Shown one piece after another: positions 1 through 8,302 of a DNA stretch of 64,000 nucleotides (its first letter is position 1; each line of letters begins with the position of its first letter). This stretch comes from Spirochaetota bacterium (GTDB lineage Bacteria > Spirochaetota > Brachyspiria > Brachyspirales > JACRPF01). The translations under genes were made by a program, and so were the position numbers. The notes below the pieces were generated by a model. It was not told the origin of the DNA, searched no databases, and saw only the letters and a program-made list of their open reading frames with translations. Location of the stretch: contig JACRPF010000022.1 of assembly GCA_016214035.1 (NCBI GenBank), positions 230,611 to 294,610 of the forward strand, in the 5' to 3' direction.

Positions 1-645
1 TTTGCGCTGCGAAAGCCAGCCGCGGATGTCAACAGGGACTTCGTTGAACACCTTGAGCTCCGGTTCATAGCTGAACGCCGCACCGGCACGGAACGAGCGC
101 GCGGCAAAATCCATATCCTCATGGACAACCTTGCGGAATCCGCCGAGTTTCATAAAGAGTCCGTGTTTTACCGCGAACGCCGCGCCGTTCATTGACGGGC
201 AGCGGCCGGAAAGCCTGGTGAAAATGAACTCCGTCATCGCGATGGACAGAAATTCATAGCTCATCATCCGCGATATGAGCGTCGACTTCACCGCTTCTTT
301 CGGGAGTTCCGCAATGTCGTGCTTTTCCATGACCTTCGCGAGCTTTGCAAGGAATGTATCGTCTTTGGGGACGATGACATCATTGTCAAGGAACAGAATG
401 ACATCGGTTTTCAGCGCAGTCACGGCGGTGTTCAGCGATGTCACTTTGCCGAGTCTTTTTTTATTGTAGCGGACGCGTATTTTTTTACGGTACGGTGCAA
501 GCGCTTTTTCTATCGCAGGGTTGGTCGCGTCGTCAACGATGACGACTATCGCTTTATCCGGATACCGGTCGGCAAGCAGTTTGTGTATGATGTCTCCGGC
601 ACGTTTTGGATCGCGGTATACCGGTATGACGGCGGTTATCTTCAT
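1..645 (-). CDS. Family 2 glycosyltransferase, 3' end cut by window edge
   Basis: Only the first 215 codons lie in the window; no stop is reached. The start at 645 is preceded by GAGG six bases upstream. GT2 hallmarks are visible: AVIPVYRDP at residues 5-13, an acidic VDDA at 37-40 for nucleotide-sugar binding, the DND metal/UDP motif at 87-89, NGAAF near 153 and an HED pair at 175-177 in the acceptor region. The fold is the GT-A inverting type that transfers sugar from an NDP donor. Acceptor and product cannot be told. No membrane span is seen in the visible part; such spans are often C-terminal in this family. Confidence 0.85.
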   Translation of the reverse strand, partial: MKITAVIPVYRDPKRAGDIIHKLLADRYPDKAIVVIVDDATNPAIEKALAPYRKKIRVRYNKKRLGKVTSLNTAVTALKTDVILFLDNDVIVPKDDTFLAKLAKVMEKHDIAELPKEAVKSTLISRMMSYEFLSIAMTEFIFTRLSGRCPSMNGAAFAVKHGLFMKLGGFRKVVHEDMDFAARSFRAGAAFSYEPELKVFNEVPVDIRGWLSQRK

Positions 646-728
646 TCATTCCTCGTTCGATAATCGTCCACGGACTGTCATGAAGAATGACTATACCCAT
701 TATATCGGATAAATTCAATACCCTCGGT

Positions 729-778
729 GATTGACAACCGCAAGCGAGGATAGATATCCTCGCCTGCGGTTGTCAATC
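729..778. terminator. Long near-perfect hairpin between glycosyltransferase and GH127-like remnant
   Basis: Arms 729-750 and 757-778 are 22 bp long with a single G-T mismatch and enclose a 6-base loop. The right arm overlaps the stop codon of the degenerate minus-strand gene. No T-run follows on either strand, so it is either a factor-assisted terminator/RNA-stabilising structure or a palindromic element. Confidence 0.55.
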
Positions 779-2056
779 ATTCGAACGCGAGAATATCCGC
801 GCACGAGGCGAAAGCCTGCAGCGGTTTATCGCCGCAGGCCGGAACACCTGTCACGCGGATGGCAACGGCCGGTACCGGTGTGAACGACAGCTCGAATTTG
901 GTGCCGGGTTTCAGCCCGCGCGCATCAGTGGATGTGGTCTCAGGATACGCCGTGAATTCTCCCACAGATTCCCAGGGGCTGTCGGCTGTCCGCTTCACTT
1001 CGAAACGGGGTTTTCCCTTCGATGCATCATGCCAGCCGCCGTCATGAAATACATTTCCTGCCGTATACACCGCACGGCTCACCATTACCGGAGCATCGAT
1101 GGCGACGCCGAAGAACGCCTCTGCCTGTGCTTTGCCGTTATAGCTCACGCGGAACGTCCCCGCATCGCCGTCGCTGATAAAACCGTTGACATTGCCGGGC
1201 TCGCTGTAGATCTCGCGGCCTATCATGAACGGACTTCTGCCGGCAAGCTGATACCCCGGCGATTTCATCCACACGGTAAAGGGCGTTCGCCACGAACCGG
1301 CATCGAAGAACGGCCGGCGCACCGTCTTGAACGGCGTCATATCGCCACGTTTTGCCTTGAGCATGTCGATGGCGTCCGTTTCAAGGAAGACATCATCGTT
1401 CCATGCCTTTCGAGCGCTGCCGGGAACGCACCCGCAAGTGATACGGTCACCGGTGTTCCGTTCACGGATGTCTTCCAGAAGCACGGTGCGAATGTGTTGA
1501 TGCGAAGACCGGCTCTGTCGGCGGTGGCGAGAAAGGTGAGCGCAAGCGCAAGTCCGCGCTGGCCGGATGAATTGCAGCAGGTCATGTTTGCGGGCGGATA
1601 GTTCTCCGAAAATTCCTTAAACCCGTTGATGGGGTTGTAGTATGCGAGGCACGATAACCGTCCGGCTCCTGCGCGGCGATAAGCCCCTGCGCGACGCGTT
1701 CGATCTTTTCCCGAAGTGCGATGTCATGCGAGCATTGCCGGAGGAGGCACGATGCGTGAAGCCATTTGCCGACATGTTCCCCAGATCCGGGGATGAATAC
1801 CGGGCTTTTTTCTGAAACCGCCGAGGAATATGTCCTCGTCAATGCGTATCATCCTGTTTGTCAGATGCCGACGGATGCGGTCATTGAGAAATCCCGACAC
1901 GGCGACATCAGCCGGAGCGAACGGTGAGGTGATATCGGCAATTGCGGGGTCGACAATGGCGGTTACGGGAACCGATGATGCTTTTGCGTCCCAGCCTCCG
2001 GCGAAAAGACCGGCGGTATGAATCTTGAGCAATGCGGATATAACCTGTGTTCTCAT
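777..2056 (-). pseudogene. GH127-like (DUF1680, beta-L-arabinofuranosidase type) pseudogene with several frameshifts
   Basis: Homologous pieces are spread over at least three reading frames. The first (from an ATG at 2056 behind GGAG) carries a DVAVSGFLNDR N-terminal segment. The second (about 1820-1640) has GEHVGKWLHA and LIAAQEPDGY, typical DUF1680 motifs. A third frame (about 1655-1490) has ENYPPANMTCCNSSGQR, resembling the CC catalytic-cysteine region. The last (from about 1480 to 777) holds the C-terminal beta-rich part. EPDGY and the CC motif are normally far apart but here nearly touch, so there is also an internal deletion. Intact relatives remove L-arabinofuranose from plant glycans. 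Family assignment rests on motifs only. Confidence 0.6.
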
Positions 2057-2155
2057 AATGTTCTCCATAACGTTCACTATAACCATAGGATGATTACGGG
2101 ACGAAAGCGAGATGAATTCGATTATTTTTCTATGTTTTTCGATTATAGACCGGCG

Positions 2156-3280
2156 TTATTTGAATTGTCCGGCAGCCCATTCCATTTCGTCGGGTATGGC
2201 GAGTTTCTGCGTGCATTTGGGGACGCATTCGCCGCAATTGATGCAGGCACTCGCGTTTTTGCCCTTCACCCATCCGTTCGTGCCGATGCCTTTATAGGAT
2301 GACAACGCCGCTTTTTTCATATCGAGAAAGCGCGCGTGATAGATGGCGCTCATCACTTCGGGGATATTGACGTCCTGCGGGCAGGGCATGCAGTAGCCGC
2401 AGCGCGTGCAGAAGTTCACGCTTTTATTCGAGACCGATGCGGCGCGTTCATTGAGCGCGGCAACGTTGTCCTGCGCTATCGGTCCGCGTTCAAGCGCTGT
2501 GAACGCGTCGTCGACATCCTTCTTTTTGCTGATGCCGACTATCATCGTGTCTATCGACGTATTGGCGAGCACATACCGCAGCGCCATTTCAGCCGTTGAC
2601 GAGCAGCCCGCGCGTTCGGCCATCGGTGAAAACACTGACGACGGTTCGGCAAGTTTACCGCCGCCCATGGGGTTCATGATAATCGTGCCGATGCCCTTTT
2701 CATGCGCTTTGGCGAGGACTTCGGTGTATGCGGTGTTGAGATAGTTATACGTGACGAGGAGTATCTCGCACCAGTCGACTTCATCGAGATAGGTGAGCAG
2801 GTTTTTCGGCGAGTCATGGCTTGTGAAACCGATATGTTTTACCAACCCGCGTTTTTTCGCTTCGCGTATGCCGTCCACGAATCCGCCCTTTTTCACCGCG
2901 GCGTCGTAGTTGTCGCGGTTCATGATGTTCCACACCTGATAGAAATCGAGACAGTCAACATCGAGCCGCTTCATCGACGCTTCGATGTGCCGGAGCACCG
3001 AATCAACATCAGCCGCGTCGCGCTCCTCGACCTTTTTTATCCACGGCGACCACTTCGTCGATAGAATGACCTTCTCCCGGTAGCCGCCTTTCAGCGCAAC
3101 ACCGATCTTTTTCTCTGATTCACCGTAGCCCATGCTCGTATCGAGATAGCGCATTCCCTTGTCGATGCCGTAGCGGATGAGCTCCGCAGCTTCATCGATG
3201 TCGCCGGGCAGGCGCATGCATCCCATGCTGACGCGTGGTACCGTATAGCCGCTTCGGGTGCCGAACGGGATGGTATCCAT
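2156..3280 (-). CDS. Aldo/keto reductase with C-terminal 2[4Fe-4S] ferredoxin domain
   Basis: 374 residues. The AKR barrel shows DTSMGYGESE with catalytic Asp47 and Tyr52, Lys76 in ILSTKW, and KHIGFTSH near 149. A bacterial ferredoxin-like tail follows: C291-x2-C294-x2-C297-x2-C300-P and C346-x2-C349-x2-C352-x3-C356, enough for two cubane clusters. This architecture (YdhF/YghZ-like barrel plus ferredoxin) is common in anaerobes. Such enzymes are thought to reduce carbonyl groups, here probably of sugars given the neighbours, but the substrate is unknown. The gene is monocistronic by spacing. A second, shorter AKR without clusters lies at 5210. Confidence 0.88.
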   Translation of the reverse strand: MDTIPFGTRSGYTVPRVSMGCMRLPGDIDEAAELIRYGIDKGMRYLDTSMGYGESEKKIGVALKGGYREKVILSTKWSPWIKKVEERDAADVDSVLRHIEASMKRLDVDCLDFYQVWNIMNRDNYDAAVKKGGFVDGIREAKKRGLVKHIGFTSHDSPKNLLTYLDEVDWCEILLVTYNYLNTAYTEVLAKAHEKGIGTIIMNPMGGGKLAEPSSVFSPMAERAGCSSTAEMALRYVLANTSIDTMIVGISKKKDVDDAFTALERGPIAQDNVAALNERAASVSNKSVNFCTRCGYCMPCPQDVNIPEVMSAIYHARFLDMKKAALSSYKGIGTNGWVKGKNASACINCGECVPKCTQKLAIPDEMEWAAGQFK

Positions 3281-3457
3281 GGGGTCTCCTTATGATTACT
3301 GCCGCGATGTTGTTCCGGTATTTTACCCGTCAGCGCCGCAATATCAATACCCTGGCGCCTTTATTTTGTATTGCATGTTGTCATTTATTGAAATATAATC
3401 CGGCCGCACACGTCATTACAATGATGTGAAAGTCTACTATCCCCTCTGGAGCAACTG

Positions 3458-4729
3458 ATGTTGAAACATGCCTTTATCCTTGCCGCCGCCGCACTGAGCG
3501 TTTTCGCCGCGGCGCCCGCAAGCGATTCCAGAACACGCGCGATGAACTACTGGCCGCAATGGCGCGGTCCTGATGTGAACGGTACTGCGCCGCTCGCAGA
3601 ACCGCCGGTGCAGTGGAACGAAAAAAAGAATATCCGGTGGAAGCTCGCGATACCCGGTAAAGGACATGCCACGCCTGTCATCTGGGAAAATACTATCGTC
3701 GTGCTGACTGCCGTGCCGTTAGAAAAGGACGCAAAGACGCTGCGCTTCGTTGTCATCGCCGTTGATCGGGAACGCGGTACGGTGCTCTGGGAAAAGACCA
3801 TGTGCGAAGTGAAGCCGCATGAAGGCGCCCATCCCGACGGGAGTTTCGCTTCCGCCTCGGCCATGATCGACGGCGAACGGATATATGCCCATTTCGGTTC
3901 GCGCGGCATCTATTGTCTTGATATGAAAGGGAAACTCCTCTGGAAAAAGGACCTCGGCCGCATGAAAATAGCGCGCGGATTCGGCGAGGGAAGTTCTCCG
4001 GCGATGTCGGAGAAAGCGGTATTCATCGTCTGGGACAATGAGACGCCGTCGTTCATCGCGGCACTTGATAAAAAAACGGGCAGCGAGATCTGGCGCACGC
4101 CGCGCGACGAGAAGACGTCGTGGTCTACGCCGGTGGTCATCCGTCACGGCGGAAAAGAAATTGTCATCACCAGCGCCACAAAACGGATGCGCGCGTATGA
4201 CGCCGACAAAGGATCGCTCATTTGGGAGGCGGGCGGCATGACGCTGAGCACAATACCGTCGCCGGTGTATGACGAAGCGAGGCTCTATGCGATGAGCGGT
4301 TTCCTCGGGAGCGCACTCATCGCCATTCCGCTCGACGTCAAAGGCGAAGTCGCTGAAAAGCAGTTCGCGTGGAAATATTCGCAGGATGCATCCTATGTGC
4401 CGTCGGCGCTTCTGTACAACGGCTCGATCTATTTCATCAAGTTCACCGAGGGCGCATTAAGCTCGCTCGATGCGAAGACGGGAAAAGTCCGGTATGCGAA
4501 AGAAAAAATCCCGGGGCTGAAAGGCGTATATTCCTCGCCGGTAGCGGCAGCAGGGCGCGTCTATGTGACCGGACGTAACGGCGTTACCGCGGTCATCTCG
4601 GACACGGCGCCGTTTAAAATACTCGCGACCAATACGCTTGACGATCAGTTCTCGGCGTCCGCGGCTGTCGTCGGAAAAGAGATAATCCTTCGCGGACACC
4701 GTTCACTCTACTCGATAATGGGTCGCTGA
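3458..4729 (+). CDS. Secreted PQQ-type (BamB-like) beta-propeller protein
   Basis: 423 residues with an N-terminal signal peptide (positive MLKH, hydrophobic run, AAPA near 22). The mature part begins NYWPQWRGPDVNG, the signature of the PQQ-like beta-propeller proteins abundant in Planctomycetes, Lentisphaerae and some spirochaetes. Repeats of the type GxxxWxx recur along the chain (GTVLWEKT, GKLLWKKD, GSEIWRT, GSLIWEAG). The cofactor-binding residues of true quinoprotein dehydrogenases cannot be verified, so a structural or scaffold role in the periplasm is as likely as an enzymatic one. GGAG lies upstream of the ATG. Confidence 0.8.
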   Translation: MLKHAFILAAAALSVFAAAPASDSRTRAMNYWPQWRGPDVNGTAPLAEPPVQWNEKKNIRWKLAIPGKGHATPVIWENTIVVLTAVPLEKDAKTLRFVVIAVDRERGTVLWEKTMCEVKPHEGAHPDGSFASASAMIDGERIYAHFGSRGIYCLDMKGKLLWKKDLGRMKIARGFGEGSSPAMSEKAVFIVWDNETPSFIAALDKKTGSEIWRTPRDEKTSWSTPVVIRHGGKEIVITSATKRMRAYDADKGSLIWEAGGMTLSTIPSPVYDEARLYAMSGFLGSALIAIPLDVKGEVAEKQFAWKYSQDASYVPSALLYNGSIYFIKFTEGALSSLDAKTGKVRYAKEKIPGLKGVYSSPVAAAGRVYVTGRNGVTAVISDTAPFKILATNTLDDQFSASAAVVGKEIILRGHRSLYSIMGR

Positions 4730-4762
4730 TCGGCGCAGTATGAATAGCGGACATCGTTTTTC

Positions 4763-4790
4763 TTGACAAACCGATTGAATTCCATAAAAT
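4763..4790 (+). promoter_or_regulatory. Sigma-70-like promoter for the HhH protein gene
   Basis: TTGACA at 4763-4768, 16 bases, TAAAAT at 4785-4790. It lies about 30 bases upstream of the ATG at 4820 and is correctly oriented. Confidence 0.6.
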
Positions 4791-4819
4791 AGCGTATCAA
4801 GTCATAAGCGAGGTATCTC

Positions 4820-5200
4820 ATGAAACGTTCACTGCTCCTTTCACTGGTCTCGTTCGTTCTCGTTGCTTTTATCGGATCGGCCGCGACGCCCACGACATCG
4901 TCGAAAAGCACCAACGCCAAGGCTGCGACGACAACTGCCGCCGCGAAAGCATCCACAAACGCTGCTGCTCCGGCAAAGACTGCCGTGACGAATGCAGCTG
5001 CTGTGAAAACTGAGCTCATCGACATCAATTCGGCTACAGCTGCCGAGCTCAAAAAGCTTCCCGGTATCGGCGACGCGTATTCGAAAAAGATCATTGCCGG
5101 CCGGCCGTATGCGAACAAGACACAGCTGAAGACCAAGGGCGCGCTGCCGGATTCTGTGTATGAAAAGATTGCAGATCTCGTGACCGCGAAACAGAAATAG
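4820..5200 (+). CDS. Secreted ComEA-like helix-hairpin-helix protein
   Basis: 126 residues. A signal peptide (about 1-21) is followed by an Ala/Thr/Lys-rich low-complexity linker (22-65) and a C-terminal helix-hairpin-helix domain: IDINSATAAELKKLPGIG (67-84), then a second hairpin ending in YEKIADLV. This matches the DNA-binding C-domain of ComEA, the periplasmic receptor for DNA uptake. The linker is longer and more biased than usual and no comEC is nearby, so a competence role is inferred from the domain alone. It ends 9 bases before the next gene, suggesting co-transcription. Confidence 0.8.
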   Translation: MKRSLLLSLVSFVLVAFIGSAATPTTSSKSTNAKAATTTAAAKASTNAAAPAKTAVTNAAAVKTELIDINSATAAELKKLPGIGDAYSKKIIAGRPYANKTQLKTKGALPDSVYEKIADLVTAKQK

Positions 5201-5209
5201 CAGCACCGT

Positions 5210-6127
5210 ATGCCGGACATGCCGAAGATTTTCTCTCCGCGGCGTGAACTCGGAACAACAGGATTTAAAGCAACACAGCTCGGTATCGGCGACGTGGCCG
5301 ACCGGGCTGTTGCTTTTATTGACTGCGTTGCGACGATTCGCCGGACGCTCGACGCAGGCCTGAATATCATCGACACCGCGCCGATGTACGAAAACGGCTA
5401 CAGCGAGGAGATAGTGGGCGCCGCACTGCTCGGACGGCGCGACGATGTTTTCGTTATCGACAAGATTGATCATCACGACAAACCCGTACTGCCGCAGGCG
5501 GATGAAAGTCTTTCACGATTGAAGATGGATCATACGGATCTATTTTTGTTTCATGCGGTATCATCAGTAGACGCCTGGAAAAAAATCGCTGCACCCGGCG
5601 GCGCTATGCATGAGCTCACGGAATGTGTTCGCTCGGGGAAAACACGATTCCGCGGCATATCAACGCACCGGTCCGACGTGGCGCGGGAAGCCGTGCTGTC
5701 CGGATTGTGCGACGTCATCATGCTTCCCGTCGGCCCCGTTTGCGATGAATTGAATATCAGCGAGATTCTTTCGCTGGCGCGGCGTCATGCCGTAGGCACC
5801 ATCGGCATCAAGACGTTTGGTGCGGGAAAACTTCTCGGCGACACCGAGGGATACAATCGCCCGCTGCAGGAGCGTCCGCGCGGAAAAGTAAGTTCAGGCG
5901 GCGGGAGTACCGCACCGCTGCTGCCGCATCTGAGTGTTGCCGAATGTCTTTATTATTCACTTACCTGCGATCCCGATGTGACGCTTCTGGGCATGAGCTT
6001 CCCCAACGAACAGGACGCGGTATTCGAGGCGATGAAAAAATTTTCGCCGCTTGGTACGGATGCGATGGAACAGATACGCCAGAAGGCGGCTGAGGCCATG
6101 AAAGGGAAAGGCAGCCGCTGGTGGTGA
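5210..6127 (+). CDS. Aldo/keto reductase family protein
   Basis: 305 residues. It begins RRELGTTGFKATQLGIGDV, has NIIDTAPMYENGYSEEIVG (catalytic Asp and Tyr), and DQxD-like strands later (MDHTDLFLFHAV). It starts 9 bases after the HhH gene, probably in the same transcript. Unlike the enzyme at 2156-3280 it has no cysteine clusters. The expected activity is NAD(P)H-dependent reduction of an aldehyde or keto group; substrate not predictable. The C-terminal part contains a short Gly/Ser-rich insertion (SSGGGS). Confidence 0.82.
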   Translation: MPDMPKIFSPRRELGTTGFKATQLGIGDVADRAVAFIDCVATIRRTLDAGLNIIDTAPMYENGYSEEIVGAALLGRRDDVFVIDKIDHHDKPVLPQADESLSRLKMDHTDLFLFHAVSSVDAWKKIAAPGGAMHELTECVRSGKTRFRGISTHRSDVAREAVLSGLCDVIMLPVGPVCDELNISEILSLARRHAVGTIGIKTFGAGKLLGDTEGYNRPLQERPRGKVSSGGGSTAPLLPHLSVAECLYYSLTCDPDVTLLGMSFPNEQDAVFEAMKKFSPLGTDAMEQIRQKAAEAMKGKGSRWW

Positions 6128-6143
6128 CCGCCGGTGATGTTTC

Positions 6144-7205
6144 TCAGAGCAGATAATCTTTTTTCGACAGCGAATATCCGCGTATCTGTCCGCGCGGCCA
6201 GTCGTCGACGATGTAATTGACGATATAAATCTCTCCGTCGTCGAATTGAACCCAGCCCGAATATCCGAGGTCCGTTTTTGCGCTCCTGTCGTAATCGATC
6301 GGGAATATTCTCGTCCACGCGTCGTTGCGCTTAACCGCAAGCGCCGATGGGACATCGGTGAACGCGGCAAAAAAGTTCTGTGTCCATGAGCCGAGCCAGC
6401 CTTTGCCGCCCTGCATGAACCGGTGCGTGATGAGCACTGCAGCACCGTCGGCGAGCATGCCGGCCACCGGGCGATGACAGCCGGGAAGCGGAAACTGATA
6501 CGGCCCTTCCCAGGTGCGTCCGCCGTCATGTGATATCGATTTGTAGCAGTCAAGCCCGCGGCCCGAGTTCTCGCGCATGAAGCAGGCAAGCGTTCCGTCC
6601 GGGCACTGCATGACGCTTCCTTCGCAGAGCATAAGGTCTTTGACCGCGGCAATGGTGAACGGCCCGCTCCAGGTAATACCTTTGTCATCGGTAATCCATG
6701 CGCGTTCTTTGTATACGCCGCCGTCACCGTTGTCAAGCGCCGTGTGCGCGCTTACTATCCAATCTCCGTTGTTGAGCTCGATCACTTTATCCGGGACAAT
6801 ACCCGTTACCGGTATCTCCCGCGGCGGTGTCCATGTTTTTCCCTCATCGTCGCTGATCCAGATCCAGTTCGACTGTATACCGCCTTTCGACGATCCTTCT
6901 TTTCCACCGGCGACAAGATCGCAGACGGCAACGAGTCTTCCGTCTTTAAGCGCGGTGATGCGCGCGCAGTTCCAGAACAAATCGCTCTCGCTCTTCCGGT
7001 GCTTTGCATCTGACAGCGGCCGTTTCGGACCCCATGTCCTGCCGCGGTCGTTTGAATCGCAGAGCATGATGCGTGTGTACGAGCGGTCGCCGTGATGCGT
7101 GCATTCGCTGAACACGCAGACGAGCTTGCCGCTTTTCGTGAGCGCAACGTCCGGCCATGCGAGATACCACTGCTCGTCTTTGCATACGGAATATTTCTGA
7201 AGCAT
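6144..7205 (-). CDS. Sialidase-like BNR/Asp-box repeat protein
   Basis: 353 residues, no signal peptide visible. Four Asp boxes of the S/T-x-D-x-G-x-T-W type are present: SNDRGRTW, SDDEGKTW, TDDKGITW and SHDGGRTW, diagnostic of the six-bladed sialidase propeller. The ATG overlaps the stop codon of the N-acetylneuraminate lyase gene (TAATG arrangement), so the two are translationally coupled. Pairing with a sialic-acid-type lyase supports exo-sialidase activity, but many BNR proteins act on other sugars and the arginine triad was not confirmed. Lack of a signal suggests intracellular hydrolysis of imported glycans. Confidence 0.8.
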   Translation of the reverse strand: MLQKYSVCKDEQWYLAWPDVALTKSGKLVCVFSECTHHGDRSYTRIMLCDSNDRGRTWGPKRPLSDAKHRKSESDLFWNCARITALKDGRLVAVCDLVAGGKEGSSKGGIQSNWIWISDDEGKTWTPPREIPVTGIVPDKVIELNNGDWIVSAHTALDNGDGGVYKERAWITDDKGITWSGPFTIAAVKDLMLCEGSVMQCPDGTLACFMRENSGRGLDCYKSISHDGGRTWEGPYQFPLPGCHRPVAGMLADGAAVLITHRFMQGGKGWLGSWTQNFFAAFTDVPSALAVKRNDAWTRIFPIDYDRSAKTDLGYSGWVQFDDGEIYIVNYIVDDWPRGQIRGYSLSKKDYLL

Positions 7206-8113
7206 TATTTCACCTCTCGTGCCGTATCGATGAACGTCACAATCTCTTTCCCGAGGAGTGCAGACTCATCGTCTGAAACATGCCTGAGCGGGAAACGTAC
7301 CGGTCCACAGTCGATGCCGCCCGCCAGTCTCATGATCGCCTTGCCCGCGCGAAGTCCGCCGAACCGTATCATCACCGCAATCATGTTAACGGCTTTTGTC
7401 TGAGCAGCCCGCGCACTTTCAATGTCACCCGCGGCGAATGCGCTCATGATGCGACGATACAGCGGCGCGGCGAAATTATAGGTGCTCCCGATGGCGCCCT
7501 TCGCGCCCACGGCAAGCGACGAGAGCAGTATTTCATCGCGCCCGAACAGTATATCATATTTGCCGTTCTGAAACGAGAGGCATTGCGCATAGTCCATGAT
7601 GTTTTCATGCGTGAATTTCACGCCGGCCAGATTCGGAATCCTGCCGTCAGCGGTGCGGAGAAAGTCCAGCATCGGAAATGTCACGCCGGTAAGCGATGGA
7701 ATGTGATAATAATAGACGGGGGTTTTCGGGCAGGCGGCCGCAACCGCGGCGCAGAATGACACGAGTTCCTCAATGCCGGACGGTCTGAAGAAATACGGGG
7801 GCATGAGACCAACAGCATGGGCGCCTATCGCTTCCGCATGTTTCGCAAACGCAATACATTCCGGCAGCGCGGTGTGCCCGGTGTTGATGATTATCCTGAA
7901 TGAATCCGATCCGAAACGCATCCAGGTTTCCGCTGTTTTCAGACGTTCCCCGCTTGAAAGCGACTGTCCCTCGCCGGTGGTGCCGTTGACGAAAACGCCG
8001 GCAATACCGTCGGCGATGAGCTTTTCTGCATAGCTTGGTATGACGTCGAAGGCGATGCTCCCGTCGTCGTGCATCGGTGTGAACGGCGCGGCGATAAGTC
8101 CGTTGATATTCAT
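7205..8113 (-). CDS. nanA: N-acetylneuraminate lyase / dihydrodipicolinate synthase family aldolase
   Basis: 302 residues, the usual family length. The class I aldolase signature is complete: GTTGE at 44-48, Tyr136 in YYYHIP, and Schiff-base Lys166 in AGVKFTHEN, aligning with E. coli NanA Tyr137/Lys165. It cleaves N-acetylneuraminate (or a related keto acid) to pyruvate and a hexosamine in the cytoplasm. First gene of a two-gene operon with the sialidase-like protein. DapA itself is an alternative, but the TH after the lysine and the neighbour favour a NAL-type enzyme. Confidence 0.8.
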   Translation of the reverse strand: MNINGLIAAPFTPMHDDGSIAFDVIPSYAEKLIADGIAGVFVNGTTGEGQSLSSGERLKTAETWMRFGSDSFRIIINTGHTALPECIAFAKHAEAIGAHAVGLMPPYFFRPSGIEELVSFCAAVAAACPKTPVYYYHIPSLTGVTFPMLDFLRTADGRIPNLAGVKFTHENIMDYAQCLSFQNGKYDILFGRDEILLSSLAVGAKGAIGSTYNFAAPLYRRIMSAFAAGDIESARAAQTKAVNMIAVMIRFGGLRAGKAIMRLAGGIDCGPVRFPLRHVSDDESALLGKEIVTFIDTAREVK

Positions 8114-8302
8114 GTGTGCTCCATGGTCGGCGATTTGCGAATCAGTATGGTAAGTATACGCACAAAACCGTTTCCGGTCTTGTAAAAAAGCGGCGGATAT
8201 TTGTAAAATATTAGGGAACGGGCTGTTCCATCGGCGGAAACCTTGCTGGATTTATCCATTGCTCTGTTGTATACTGAAGTCAATCAGCGGTGATGTAAAG
8301 CG

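Noticed and set aside
1029..1601. 190-codon plus-strand frame across the GH127-like region
   Set aside because: No ribosome site or domain; the minus strand carries the recognisable, though broken, family motifs.
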